Shown piece after piece: positions 1 through 7,053 of a stretch of 10,231 nucleotides of DNA. Origin of the DNA: Actinomycetota bacterium. Its GTDB lineage: Bacteria > Actinomycetota > Thermoleophilia > Gaiellales > Gaiellaceae. The notes below the pieces were generated by a model, which saw nothing but the letters and a program-made list of their open reading frames with translations, was not told the DNA's origin and made no database searches. The position numbers and the translations under genes were made by a program. The number at the start of each line of letters is the position of its first letter. The stretch's first letter is position 1. The stretch is from NCBI GenBank assembly GCA_005883365.1, contig VAXA01000147.1, positions 1 through 10,231 on the forward strand, in the 5' to 3' direction.

Positions 1-588
1 GATCACGGCAGCCGGAGTCCAGACGGGTGGCGCGTCCGCGACCGAGTAGAGGAAGTTCTTCAGGACGTCCATGCCATGCGGGGTGTGCACGACCTCGGGG
101 TGGAACTGGACGCCGTAGAGGCCACGTTCGGGCGCCTCGAAGGCGGCGACCGGAGTCGCCGGCGAGCTCGCGACGACGCGCGCACCCTCGGGGGCCGCGA
201 CGACGGTGTCGCGGTGCGACATCCAGACGGTCTGCTCGGCGGGGGTGTCGGCCAGCAGCCGCGACTCCGTCACCTCCATCGGCGTCCGCCCGAACTCAGA
301 GACCCCCGTACGGTCGACGCGGCCACCGAGCTCGAGCGCCATGAGCTGCGCGCCGTAACAGATCCCGAGCGTCGGCACGCCGAGCTCGAACAGCGCGGGG
401 TCGACACGCGGCGCGTCGTCGGAGTAGACGGACGCCGGGCCGCCGCTGAGGACGAGCGCGAACGGGTTGCGCGCCCGCACCGCTTCGGGCGTGATGGTGT
501 GGCCGACGAGCTCGGAGTAGACGCGGCACTCGCGCACCCGCCGCGCGATCAACTGCGAGTACTGCCCACCGAGGTCGAGAACGAGCAC
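1..588 (-). CDS. guaA: GMP synthase (glutamine-hydrolysing), N-terminal amidotransferase part, truncated by window edge
   Basis: GMP synthase makes GMP from XMP, ATP and glutamine in the cytoplasm. Only the first 196 residues are present; they cover the class I glutamine amidotransferase domain, which releases ammonia from glutamine. Visible motifs are [15 protein letters not shown] at the N-terminus, SGGP at about 48-51, the nucleophile loop GICYGAQL with Cys77, and GVQFHPEV with His163 and Glu165, giving a complete Cys-His-Glu triad. The ATP-pyrophosphatase and dimerisation domains lie beyond the left edge. I chose the GTG at 588 because a strong GGGAGGA (602-596) lies 7 bases upstream and the protein then begins directly with the conserved first strand. 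The frame stays open further upstream, so a slightly longer N-terminus cannot be fully excluded. The gene follows guaB after 43 bases on the same strand, so both GMP-forming steps are probably co-transcribed. Confidence 0.96.
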   Translation of the reverse strand, partial: MLVLDLGGQYSQLIARRVRECRVYSELVGHTITPEAVRARNPFALVLSGGPASVYSDDAPRVDPALFELGVPTLGICYGAQLMALELGGRVDRTGVSEFGRTPMEVTESRLLADTPAEQTVWMSHRDTVVAAPEGARVVASSPATPVAAFEAPERGLYGVQFHPEVVHTPHGMDVLKNFLYSVADAPPVWTPAAVI

Positions 589-595
589 AGGCCGG

Positions 596-602
596 TCCTC
601 CC
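596..602 (-). promoter_or_regulatory. Shine-Dalgarno site of guaA
   Basis: GGGAGGA on the minus strand, 7 bases before the GTG at 588. It decides the guaA start, since the reading frame has no other good start with a ribosome site. It lies in the 43-base guaB-guaA gap. Confidence 0.7.
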
Positions 603-631
603 GGACGGGGAGCTCTACGACCCGTGCCCCC

Positions 632-2186
<1,555 letters not shown>

Positions 2187-2199
2187 CCGGTCGTGAGTC

Positions 2200-2231
2200 C
2201 TGACAAGCCCCTAACAGCACGCAGCTACCGT
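2200..2231 (+). promoter_or_regulatory. Predicted promoter of the secreted propeller-like gene
   Basis: TACCGT (2226-2231) lies 6 bases before the GTG at 2238 and resembles a -10 box of the TANNNT type. A possible -35, CTGACA (2200-2205), sits 20 bases before it, which is longer than ideal. No Shine-Dalgarno is visible before the GTG, so a leaderless transcript is inferred. It is arranged back to back with the guaB promoter. Confidence 0.38.
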
Positions 2232-2237
2232 CCTCGG

Positions 2238-3314
2238 GTGCGCGTCCTCCTCGCGACAGCGGGTCTGCTCGCCCTCGCCGGCACTGCGGCCGCCGCATCG
2301 CCGACGGCGCACACCCTGCGCAAGAGCCCGGGCGGGCCGATCGAAGCGATCGCCGAGGACGGCAGCAGCGTCGCCTGGCTCTCCTCGAGCACCAAGGCCT
2401 GCGACACGATCCACGTGCTCTCGCCCGGCACGCCCGACCGGAGCCTCCCCCAGCCCTCGTCCGGCAGCATGACCTGCCATTGGGATCTCGCCGACGGGCA
2501 GCCGCAGCTCGCCTTCGCGGCCGGCATGTCCACGGCGCTCTGGACGCTGCACGAGAGCGGGCCTGCGCCCTTCGACTACGTCCTCACCGCCCCCGTCGGC
2601 GGCCCCGAGCGGCAGGTCAAGCGGCTCGCCCACGCCAGCGACGGCACGGGCTACTGGCTCGGCGGCGTGGCGGGAGCGGGCCGGACGCTCGCCTATTCCT
2701 GGGACGACGTCGAGTACATCGACAAGCTCGCGTGTCTCTCGGGCGGCTCCTGCAAGCAGAAGGTCTCGGACGGAGGGATCCGCATCGTCACGCAGACGGC
2801 GGATCAGCCGCTGCCGAAGGCAGAGCCCGCGCTCCAGCTCGCCGCATCCGCCGGGCGCATCGCGTACATCCCCGCGACGACCGTCAAGGCAGGACGCCCC
2901 GCCGCAAGCGCCGGCAGCCTGCTCTACGTCGCCGACGCCACCACCGGGAGCCAGGTGAGCCACGCATTCGTACGCGGAGTACCGCTCGCGATCGCCCTCT
3001 CCCCTCACGTGCTCGCCGTCCTCACACGGAACGGCCCTCACGACAGGATCCTGTGGTACGACGCCGCCAGCGGGACGAAGCTCGGAAGTGTCGTGGTCTC
3101 CGCCCGCTCCTCGCCGCAACTCGCCGCGAGTGACCAGCTGGTTGTCTACAGCGTCGGGGAAACGCTCCGGGGCGTCTCGACCGTCGGCGGCCGGACGCGG
3201 CTGCTTACGAAGACCGCTCCGAACACGGTCGGTCTTTCGCTCGCGAACGGCCAGCTCGTCTGGGTGGAGAACCGCGCCGACGCCGGCCGCCTCCGCGGCC
3301 TCGCGGTCGGATAG
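2238..3314 (+). CDS. Secreted protein with seven degenerate beta-propeller-like repeats, function unknown
   Basis: The 358-residue protein starts with a Sec-type signal peptide: MRVLLATAGLLALAGTAAAA, with a likely Ala-X-Ala cleavage near residue 20. The mature part contains seven variants of a short strand motif, roughly small residue-Asp/Ala-Gly-x-x-hydrophobic-Ala-aromatic, near residues 39, 83, 143, 201, 253, 295 and 334 (for example DGSSVAWLSS, GRTLAYSWD, GRIAYIPA, GQLVWVEN). This number suits a seven-bladed propeller of the TolB/WD40-like kind; that fold is my inference. Cysteines at 55, 80, 166 and 172 could form disulfides outside the cell. I do not recognise a named family or a catalytic motif. 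The GTG at 2238 was chosen because the signal peptide starts there; the frame remains open far upstream but only as antisense to guaB. The gene diverges from guaB and ends 5 bases before the end of the converging kinase gene. Confidence 0.85.
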   Translation: MRVLLATAGLLALAGTAAAASPTAHTLRKSPGGPIEAIAEDGSSVAWLSSSTKACDTIHVLSPGTPDRSLPQPSSGSMTCHWDLADGQPQLAFAAGMSTALWTLHESGPAPFDYVLTAPVGGPERQVKRLAHASDGTGYWLGGVAGAGRTLAYSWDDVEYIDKLACLSGGSCKQKVSDGGIRIVTQTADQPLPKAEPALQLAASAGRIAYIPATTVKAGRPAASAGSLLYVADATTGSQVSHAFVRGVPLAIALSPHVLAVLTRNGPHDRILWYDAASGTKLGSVVVSARSSPQLAASDQLVVYSVGETLRGVSTVGGRTRLLTKTAPNTVGLSLANGQLVWVENRADAGRLRGLAVG

Positions 3315-3319
3315 CTCTC

Positions 3320-4273
3320 CTACGCCTCGACGGGCTCGAGCTCCACGATCTCGACCCCACCGGCGAGGCGGGCGGCCTCGCGCGGGTCGAAGCGGCCCGC
3401 GCCGAGTTCGACGACCGAGGCGGCCGCACAGCCGACCGCCGTCCGTAGCGCGTCTCCCACCGAGCGTCCGTTGAAGCGCTCGGACAGGTAGCCGCCGAGG
3501 AGGACATCGCCCGCGCCGACCCGCGCGATCGGCTCGACCCGCGGGATCGAGGCCCGGAAGCGCTGCACCTGCCGCTCCTCCCGGACGAGCGCGAAGCAGG
3601 CGGTCTCCTGCGTGATGAGGACGTTGCGCGCGCCGAGGTCGGCAATCGTGTCGAGCGCCATCACGAAGTCCTCCTCGTCCATGAACTCCTGCCCGACGAG
3701 GCTCTCGGCCTCCTGCTGGTTGGGCGAGACGAGGTAGGGCTCGGCCTCGACCCCGAGGCGCAACGGCTCGCCCTCGCAGTCGAGGACGCACCGGATACCG
3801 CGCCGGTTCAGGTCGTGGATCGCGTGGGCGTAGAAGTCGTTCTCGACATCGCGCGGCAGCGAGCCGGAGAAGACGACGAAGCTCGCGACGCGGGAGAGGT
3901 AGTGGAGCTTGTCGGACAGCATCTGCAGCTCGTCCGGCCGCACGGCGGGCCCCCACTCGTAGACCTCGGTGAGCGCCCCCGCGGTCGGATCGACGACCGC
4001 GATCGAGGTGCGGGACTCGTCGGAGATGCGGACGAAGTCGCTGAGGATTCCCTCGAGCCCGAGATCCTCGACGATCCGCTCGCCCGTGCGGCCGCCGGCG
4101 AGGCCGGTGGCGACCACCGGGGTCTCGAGCCCTTTCAGCGCCCGCGCGACGTTGACGCCCTTGCCCCCCGCGCTCGTGAGGCTGTTGCTCGCCCGGTGCC
4201 GGTGGCCGAACTGGAAGTTGGGAACGGTCAGCGTCCGGTCGACCGCGGCGTTGAGGGTTACGGTGACGATCAC
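3320..4273 (-). CDS. PfkB-family sugar kinase, 1-phosphofructokinase/tagatose-6-phosphate kinase type
   Basis: A cytoplasmic ribokinase-fold kinase of 317 residues, the usual length for FruK/LacC proteins, which phosphorylate fructose-1-phosphate, tagatose-6-phosphate or related sugar phosphates with ATP. The N-terminal MIVTVTLNAAVDRTL closely resembles FruK/LacC. Further motifs are the substrate-binding SAGGKGVNVAR (34-44), SGSLP (136-140), SPNQQEAE (183-190) and RVGAGD (251-256), whose Asp256 is the expected catalytic base. After GAGD the protein has Val-Leu-Leu where the family usually has Ser/Ala and a bulky residue, and GSLP is followed by Arg-Asp rather than Pro-Gly. Substrate therefore cannot be assigned. 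The start is GTG at 4273, with no clear ribosome site. It lies 27 bases after the LysM gene and is probably the last gene of pyrF-lysM-kinase. No fru transporter or regulator is present in the window. Confidence 0.9.
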   Translation of the reverse strand: MIVTVTLNAAVDRTLTVPNFQFGHRHRASNSLTSAGGKGVNVARALKGLETPVVATGLAGGRTGERIVEDLGLEGILSDFVRISDESRTSIAVVDPTAGALTEVYEWGPAVRPDELQMLSDKLHYLSRVASFVVFSGSLPRDVENDFYAHAIHDLNRRGIRCVLDCEGEPLRLGVEAEPYLVSPNQQEAESLVGQEFMDEEDFVMALDTIADLGARNVLITQETACFALVREERQVQRFRASIPRVEPIARVGAGDVLLGGYLSERFNGRSVGDALRTAVGCAAASVVELGAGRFDPREAARLAGGVEIVELEPVEA

Positions 4274-4300
4274 TGCCGGTGCACCACGCCGGAGCGGAGG

Positions 4301-4624
4301 TTACTCGACGCGGATCTTCTCGCCGACGCGGAGCGCCGTCGGGTCGACGCCGGGGTTGAGCTGCTCGAGCTTGGCGACCGTCGTCCCGGTCCTCGTCGCG
4401 ATCGACTCCAGGGTGTCGCCGGACTGGACGGTGTACGTCCGCAGGTGGCGCCGCTTGTGCGAGTGCGCAGGCGTCGTCTTCGTCTTCCCGGTCACGGTCG
4501 TGGTCGGCGTCGTGGCGGGATGCTTGCCGTGTTCGAATCCGGCCCGGACGACGACGGCACCGATCGTGATCGCCGCGAGAAAGGCCACAGGAGCTGCGTA
4601 TCGCGTGAAGCGGCTCCGGTCCAC
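4301..4624 (-). CDS. Small membrane-anchored LysM-domain protein
   Basis: A 107-residue protein. Residues 1-9 are basic, about 10-28 form a single hydrophobic segment (signal anchor or signal peptide), 35-60 is a Thr/Lys/His-rich linker, and 63-106 is one LysM domain (YTVQSGDTLESIA ... LNPGVDP ... LRVGEKIRV). LysM domains bind N-acetylglucosamine-containing glycans, in bacteria mainly peptidoglycan, so the domain probably sits on the outer face of the membrane and touches the wall. No catalytic domain is attached. The start is GTG at 4624, only 3 bases after the pyrF stop codon and without its own ribosome site, so translation is probably coupled to pyrF. A role in a wall-binding or scaffold function is inference. 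Confidence 0.9.
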   Translation of the reverse strand: MDRSRFTRYAAPVAFLAAITIGAVVVRAGFEHGKHPATTPTTTVTGKTKTTPAHSHKRRHLRTYTVQSGDTLESIATRTGTTVAKLEQLNPGVDPTALRVGEKIRVE

Positions 4625-4627
4625 GGC

Positions 4628-5458
4628 TCAGCCAACGAGGGCGAGGGCACGCAGCTCCTCCGCGAGGCGTGCCGCCTCCGCGGCAGCTGCCTCCTGCCAG
4701 CTCGGACCGCGGTCCGCGTAGAGGACCGAGCGCGAGGCGGAGACGAGCGCGCTCGCCGGTCCGGCAGCGAATGCGGCGGCCAGGTCCTCCGGCCGACCGC
4801 CCTGTGCGCCGACGCCGGGCAGGAGGAGCACGGCACGCGGAAGCAGGCCCCGGATGGTTTCGAGCACGTCCGGATACGTGGCCCCGACCACGGCGCCAAC
4901 CGAGGAAAGTCCCCTCGCACCTACGAGGTCGGCGCCCCAGCGGTCGACGAGCCCCGCGACGTGCTGCCACAGCGGCCGTCCGTCCGCGAGCGGCAGATCC
5001 TGGATGTCCGCGCTGCTCGGATTGGAGGTCTTGACGAGGACGAACACGCCGAGCTCGTCGCGCTCGAAGAAGGGCTCGAGCGAGTCGTGCCCGAGGTACG
5101 GGTTCACCGTGACCGCATCCGCAAGCGGCGCGAACGCGGCGGCGTAGGCGCGGGCGGTCGACGGGACGTCACCGCGCTTCGCGTCGGCGATCACGAGGAG
5201 CCCCGCCGCACGGGCGTATTCGCAGACCTCGGCGAGCGCCTCCCAGCCCGTCGTCCCCTGCGCCTCGAAGAAGGCCGACTGGGGCTTGACAGCGACCGCG
5301 GCCCCGGCCACGGCGTCGACAATCCCGCGACAGAACTCGACGACGCCGAGACCGGCGGGCATCAGCGCAGGATCGGGGTCGAGGCCGACGCAAAGCGGCG
5401 CGCCCTTGCGCTCCACGGCGGCAGCGAGCCGATCCGCGAAATGCCCCGGCGTCCTCAC
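4628..5458 (-). CDS. pyrF: Orotidine 5'-phosphate decarboxylase, long (type 2) form
   Basis: Decarboxylates OMP to UMP, the last step of de novo UMP synthesis, in the cytoplasm. The 276-residue length and the sequence LCVGLDPDP (22-30) fit the longer actinobacterial/myxobacterial type of the enzyme. The active-site motif VIADAKRGD (89-97) provides Asp92, Lys94 and Asp97; other expected elements are VKPQSAFFE (57-65), LLPGVGAQGG (212-221) and SASRSVLY (240-247), where Arg245 would contact the phosphate. The start is GTG at 5458. A GGGAGG lies only 1 base before it, too close to act as a normal ribosome site, while TATCCT is 7 bases upstream. This again points to a leaderless mRNA. It leads a group with the LysM and sugar-kinase genes; pyrE is nearby but in a separate unit across hup. 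Confidence 0.96.
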   Translation of the reverse strand: MRTPGHFADRLAAAVERKGAPLCVGLDPDPALMPAGLGVVEFCRGIVDAVAGAAVAVKPQSAFFEAQGTTGWEALAEVCEYARAAGLLVIADAKRGDVPSTARAYAAAFAPLADAVTVNPYLGHDSLEPFFERDELGVFVLVKTSNPSSADIQDLPLADGRPLWQHVAGLVDRWGADLVGARGLSSVGAVVGATYPDVLETIRGLLPRAVLLLPGVGAQGGRPEDLAAAFAAGPASALVSASRSVLYADRGPSWQEAAAAEAARLAEELRALALVG

Positions 5459-5465
5459 GCCTCCC

Positions 5466-5471
5466 AGGATA
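5466..5471 (-). promoter_or_regulatory. Predicted -10 box of pyrF, leaderless type
   Basis: TATCCT on the minus strand ends 7 bases before the GTG at 5458. No convincing -35 box is seen 17-18 bases further up, where the hup terminator stem begins. The site would let pyrF be transcribed independently just after hup transcription ends. Confidence 0.4.
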
Positions 5472-5488
5472 CGAGGCGCCCGGGACGA

Positions 5489-5512
5489 AGAGGCCGCCCG
5501 AAGGCGGCCTCT
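5489..5512 (-). terminator. Hairpin terminator downstream of hup
   Basis: A perfect 10-bp stem (arms 5489-5498 and 5503-5512, AGAGGCCGCC on the minus strand) closes a four-base loop that reads UUCG with a C-G closing pair on the minus strand, the extra-stable tetraloop. It lies about 40 bases after the hup stop codon and is followed by a pyrimidine-rich but not pure T stretch. A second, weak 5-bp hairpin (5532-5545) precedes it. The loop orientation and gene order point to termination of hup transcripts. Confidence 0.7.
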
Positions 5513-5552
5513 CGATCCTCGGAGGAGATGTGGCCCTTCCGGGCCCTGATCG

Positions 5553-5843
5553 CTAGTAGGACGACGTCTGCTTGACGGCCGACTTGAGGCCGCTGCCCGC
5601 CGAGAACTTCGGAACCCGCGCCGCGGGGATGTGCACCTTCTCGCTCGGGTTGCGAGGGTTGACCCCCATCCGAGCCGCGCGGTTCGCGGTCGAGAACTTG
5701 CCGAATCCAGTGAACGTGACCTCGCCTCCGCCCTTCAGCGTGTCGACGACGGCCTCGAGGAACGCGTCGACGGCCTTACCTGCGTCGCGGTTCGACAGCT
5801 GCGAGCGGCGGGCCACCTCGGATACGAACTCCTGCTTCGTCAC
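5553..5843 (-). CDS. hup: HU-family histone-like DNA-binding protein
   Basis: A 96-residue nucleoid protein that binds and bends DNA as a dimer. The sequence begins MTKQEFVSEVARRS and forms the two-helix dimerisation part (1-40). The beta-arm signature follows: GFGKF (46-50), RAARMGVNPRNP (55-66) with the intercalating Pro63, then VPKFSAGSGLKSAV (77-90). It is the short form, without the Lys/Ala-rich C-terminal tail of mycobacterial HupB. The start is GTG at 5843, with GGAGG 5 bases upstream. It has its own predicted promoter (5884-5912) and its own terminator (5489-5512), so it is probably a single-gene unit lying between two pyrimidine gene clusters. Confidence 0.96.
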   Translation of the reverse strand: MTKQEFVSEVARRSQLSNRDAGKAVDAFLEAVVDTLKGGGEVTFTGFGKFSTANRAARMGVNPRNPSEKVHIPAARVPKFSAGSGLKSAVKQTSSY

Positions 5844-5883
5844 TCTCTCCTCCAGTCGTTAGATCGCTTGCTGGGCCTGAACG

Positions 5884-5912
5884 ACCCTACCAAGTCCGTG
5901 TTTGCCGCTCAA
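5884..5912 (-). promoter_or_regulatory. Predicted hup promoter
   Basis: On the minus strand, TTGAGC (5912-5907) and TAGGGT (5889-5884) are separated by exactly 17 bases. The -35 overlaps the pyrE stop codon (GGTTGAGC contains its TGA). Transcription would start near 5877, leaving an untranslated leader of about 34 bases that carries the Shine-Dalgarno site GGAGGAG (5853-5847). Confidence 0.6.
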
Positions 5913-6466
5913 CCATGCGGTTTTGCGGGGGTTTTCTCGCCTTTCAGCAGCTCTCCCGCCCGGAAAAGGGGCCGTAGACGGACCGCCTGGCGCGCGAGAG
6001 CGTCCGCTCCGCCCTCCTCCCGGTCGATCACGCAGACCGCAGTCCGGACGACGAGGCCCACCTCGCGGACGGCCGACACCGCTTCGAGAAGGGCTCCGCC
6101 GGAGGTGACGATGTCCTCCACGAGGCACACGCACTCGCCCGGCTCGAAGCCACCCTCGATGCGGTTCGCGGTCCCGTACTCCTTCGCCGCGTCGCGGACC
6201 ATGAGGAACGGCAGGCCCGAGACGAGCGAGGCGGACGCGGCGAGCACGACGCCTCCGAGCACGGGCGCGGCGAGCCGCTCGGCCTCCGGCTCGTGCTCGC
6301 GGACCGCGGCGGCGATCCGCTCGCCGAGTGCCGCGAGGAGGTCGGGCCGCGTCTCGAAGCGGTACTTGTCGAGGTAATAGCGCGACCGCTTGCCGGAGCG
6401 CAGGACGAAATCGCCCTCGAGATACGCGGCGGCGAGGAGCGCCTCGCCCAGCTCCACGTCGCTCAT
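5909..6466 (-). CDS. pyrE: Orotate phosphoribosyltransferase
   Basis: Transfers the phosphoribosyl group of PRPP to orotate, giving OMP, the step before PyrF. The protein has 185 residues, within the family range. Recognisable elements are FVLRSGKRSRYYLDKY (20-35), which binds orotate and PRPP, RDAAKEYGTANRIEG (91-105) from the flexible catalytic loop, and the PRPP-binding motif CLVEDIVTSGGA (114-125) with Glu117-Asp118. The ATG at 6466 overlaps the stop codon of the upstream 69-residue gene as ATGA, with no strong ribosome site of its own, so translational coupling is likely. It ends at the hup promoter. Confidence 0.95.
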   Translation of the reverse strand: MSDVELGEALLAAAYLEGDFVLRSGKRSRYYLDKYRFETRPDLLAALGERIAAAVREHEPEAERLAAPVLGGVVLAASASLVSGLPFLMVRDAAKEYGTANRIEGGFEPGECVCLVEDIVTSGGALLEAVSAVREVGLVVRTAVCVIDREEGGADALARQAVRLRPLFRAGELLKGEKTPAKPHG

Positions 6467-6672
6467 GCCCGCCGCGCTGCCATGAGGACTTGCCGGGCGA
6501 CCGGAAGCAGCCGCGCGCCCTCCGGCGAGCCGGGCCCGAAGGTGACGAACGAGCCGTCGTCGAAGTAGACGTCGATCCGCTCGCGTCCGCCCGCGAACCA
6601 GCGCCGGTAGGCGGCGGTTCCGGCGAGCGCACCGCTCGCGAAGCCGGCGAGGGTGACGAACCTACTCCTCAG
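6463..6672 (-). CDS. 69-residue hypothetical protein with apparent CTG start, between roadblock gene and pyrE
   Basis: A small open frame filling the gap between the roadblock gene and pyrE. From the CTG at 6672 it reads as (M)RSRFVTLAGFASGALAG, a basic start followed by a hydrophobic, small-residue-rich segment (about 5-21) that could be a membrane or signal-anchor helix. A short charged domain follows, with RIDVYFDDGSFVTF (32-45) and an Ala/Arg-rich helix. No ATG, GTG or TTG exists in this frame between an upstream in-frame TGA and the last few codons, so CTG is the only usable start. It has GAGGA (6682-6678) exactly 5 bases upstream. The gene overlaps the roadblock gene by 11 bases and pyrE by 4, and this packing supports a real gene. 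I recognise no family. A base error hiding a GTG is the alternative. Confidence 0.72.
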   Translation of the reverse strand: MRSRFVTLAGFASGALAGTAAYRRWFAGGRERIDVYFDDGSFVTFGPGSPEGARLLPVARQVLMAARRA

Positions 6673-7018
6673 CGTCTTCCTCTTCCAGCGCCGCGAGGCA
6701 GCGTTTCAGGTCGTAGAAGAGGAGACCCGGTGTCGCCCTCTCTCGCGTCACGGCGACGATCGCGCGCTCGGCCGCGCCCGCCACGGCGAACACGTCTCCA
6801 GCGGCGAGCTCGGCATGGAGCTGGGTGACGCGCCCGCCGTCGTGGCGAAACCCGGCCGCGCCCTCGAGCAGCTCGCGGACGGTGCGTGCGAGCACGCTCG
6901 CCCGCCCGTCGGGGACGCCCACCGAGCCGGCCAGCTCGCCGTCGCCTGTCACGACCGCCGCCGCCTCGATCTGCGGCGAGATCTCGACGAGATCCGCGAG
7001 CGCGCGTGCCGGCTCCAC
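6662..7018 (-). CDS. Roadblock/LC7-domain protein
   Basis: A 118-residue single-domain protein of the roadblock/LC7 type: an N-terminal helix (MEPARALADLVEIS), strand IEAAAVVTGDGELAGSVG, helix SVLARTVRELLEGAAGF, strands around VTQLHAELAAGDVFAVAG and AIVAVTRERATPGLL, then a C-terminal helix and acidic tail. Such proteins form dimers and in bacteria often act with small MglA-type GTPases or as regulators, but no GTPase gene lies in the window. I prefer the GTG at 7018, since TACCGT sits 7 bases upstream (leaderless pattern) and the domain begins there. An ATG at 7051 would add 11 poorly structured residues, would overlap the divergent YihY gene's start region and has no ribosome site. It leads the unit roadblock - 69-residue gene - pyrE. 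Confidence 0.8.
   Translation of the reverse strand: MEPARALADLVEISPQIEAAAVVTGDGELAGSVGVPDGRASVLARTVRELLEGAAGFRHDGGRVTQLHAELAAGDVFAVAGAAERAIVAVTRERATPGLLFYDLKRCLAALEEEDAEE
6678..6682 (-). promoter_or_regulatory. Shine-Dalgarno site of the CTG-start gene
   Basis: GAGGA on the minus strand, inside the 3' end of the roadblock gene and 5 bases before CTG at 6672. It is the main evidence that translation starts at this non-standard codon. Confidence 0.5.
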
Positions 7019-7025
7019 CGGTCCG

Positions 7026-7031
7026 ACGGTA
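7026..7031 (-). promoter_or_regulatory. Predicted -10 box of the roadblock-pyrE unit, leaderless type
   Basis: TACCGT on the minus strand, 7 bases before the GTG at 7018. It is the same hexamer as in front of the gene at 2238. No good -35 is visible. The palindrome at 7038-7050 lies directly upstream, where a -35 or regulator would act. Confidence 0.35.
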
Positions 7032-7037
7032 TCAAGG

Positions 7038-7050
7038 TGCAGACTCTGCA
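7038..7050. promoter_or_regulatory. Perfect 6-1-6 palindrome between divergent genes
   Basis: TGCAGACTCTGCA is a perfect inverted repeat with one central base. It lies in the 35-base gap between the roadblock gene start (7018, minus) and the YihY gene start (7054, plus). Its position just above the roadblock -10 box and just before the YihY start would suit an operator controlling both. No regulator gene is adjacent. Confidence 0.35.
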
Positions 7051-7053
7051 TCC

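Noticed and set aside
2211..4970. A 919-residue open frame on the minus strand, and other long antisense frames such as 674-2179 and 3815-5575 on the plus strand
   Set aside because: These are Arg/Ala/Gly-rich, without any family motif, and lie opposite or out of frame with clearly recognisable genes. Long empty frames are expected in sequence this GC-rich.
5460..5465. GGGAGG as the pyrF ribosome binding site
   Set aside because: It is 1 base from the GTG, too close for normal Shine-Dalgarno function. The next plausible in-frame start (Val15, GTG) would remove conserved N-terminal sequence without a better site.
5532..5545. Second hairpin after hup as an independent terminator
   Set aside because: The stem is only 5 bp with no T run. 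It may assist the strong hairpin at 5489-5512 but is not convincing alone.
7019..7051. ATG at 7051 as the start of the roadblock protein
   Set aside because: It lacks a ribosome site, would overlap the promoter and palindrome region and reach the start of the divergent YihY gene. The GTG at 7018 has a -10 box at the leaderless distance.
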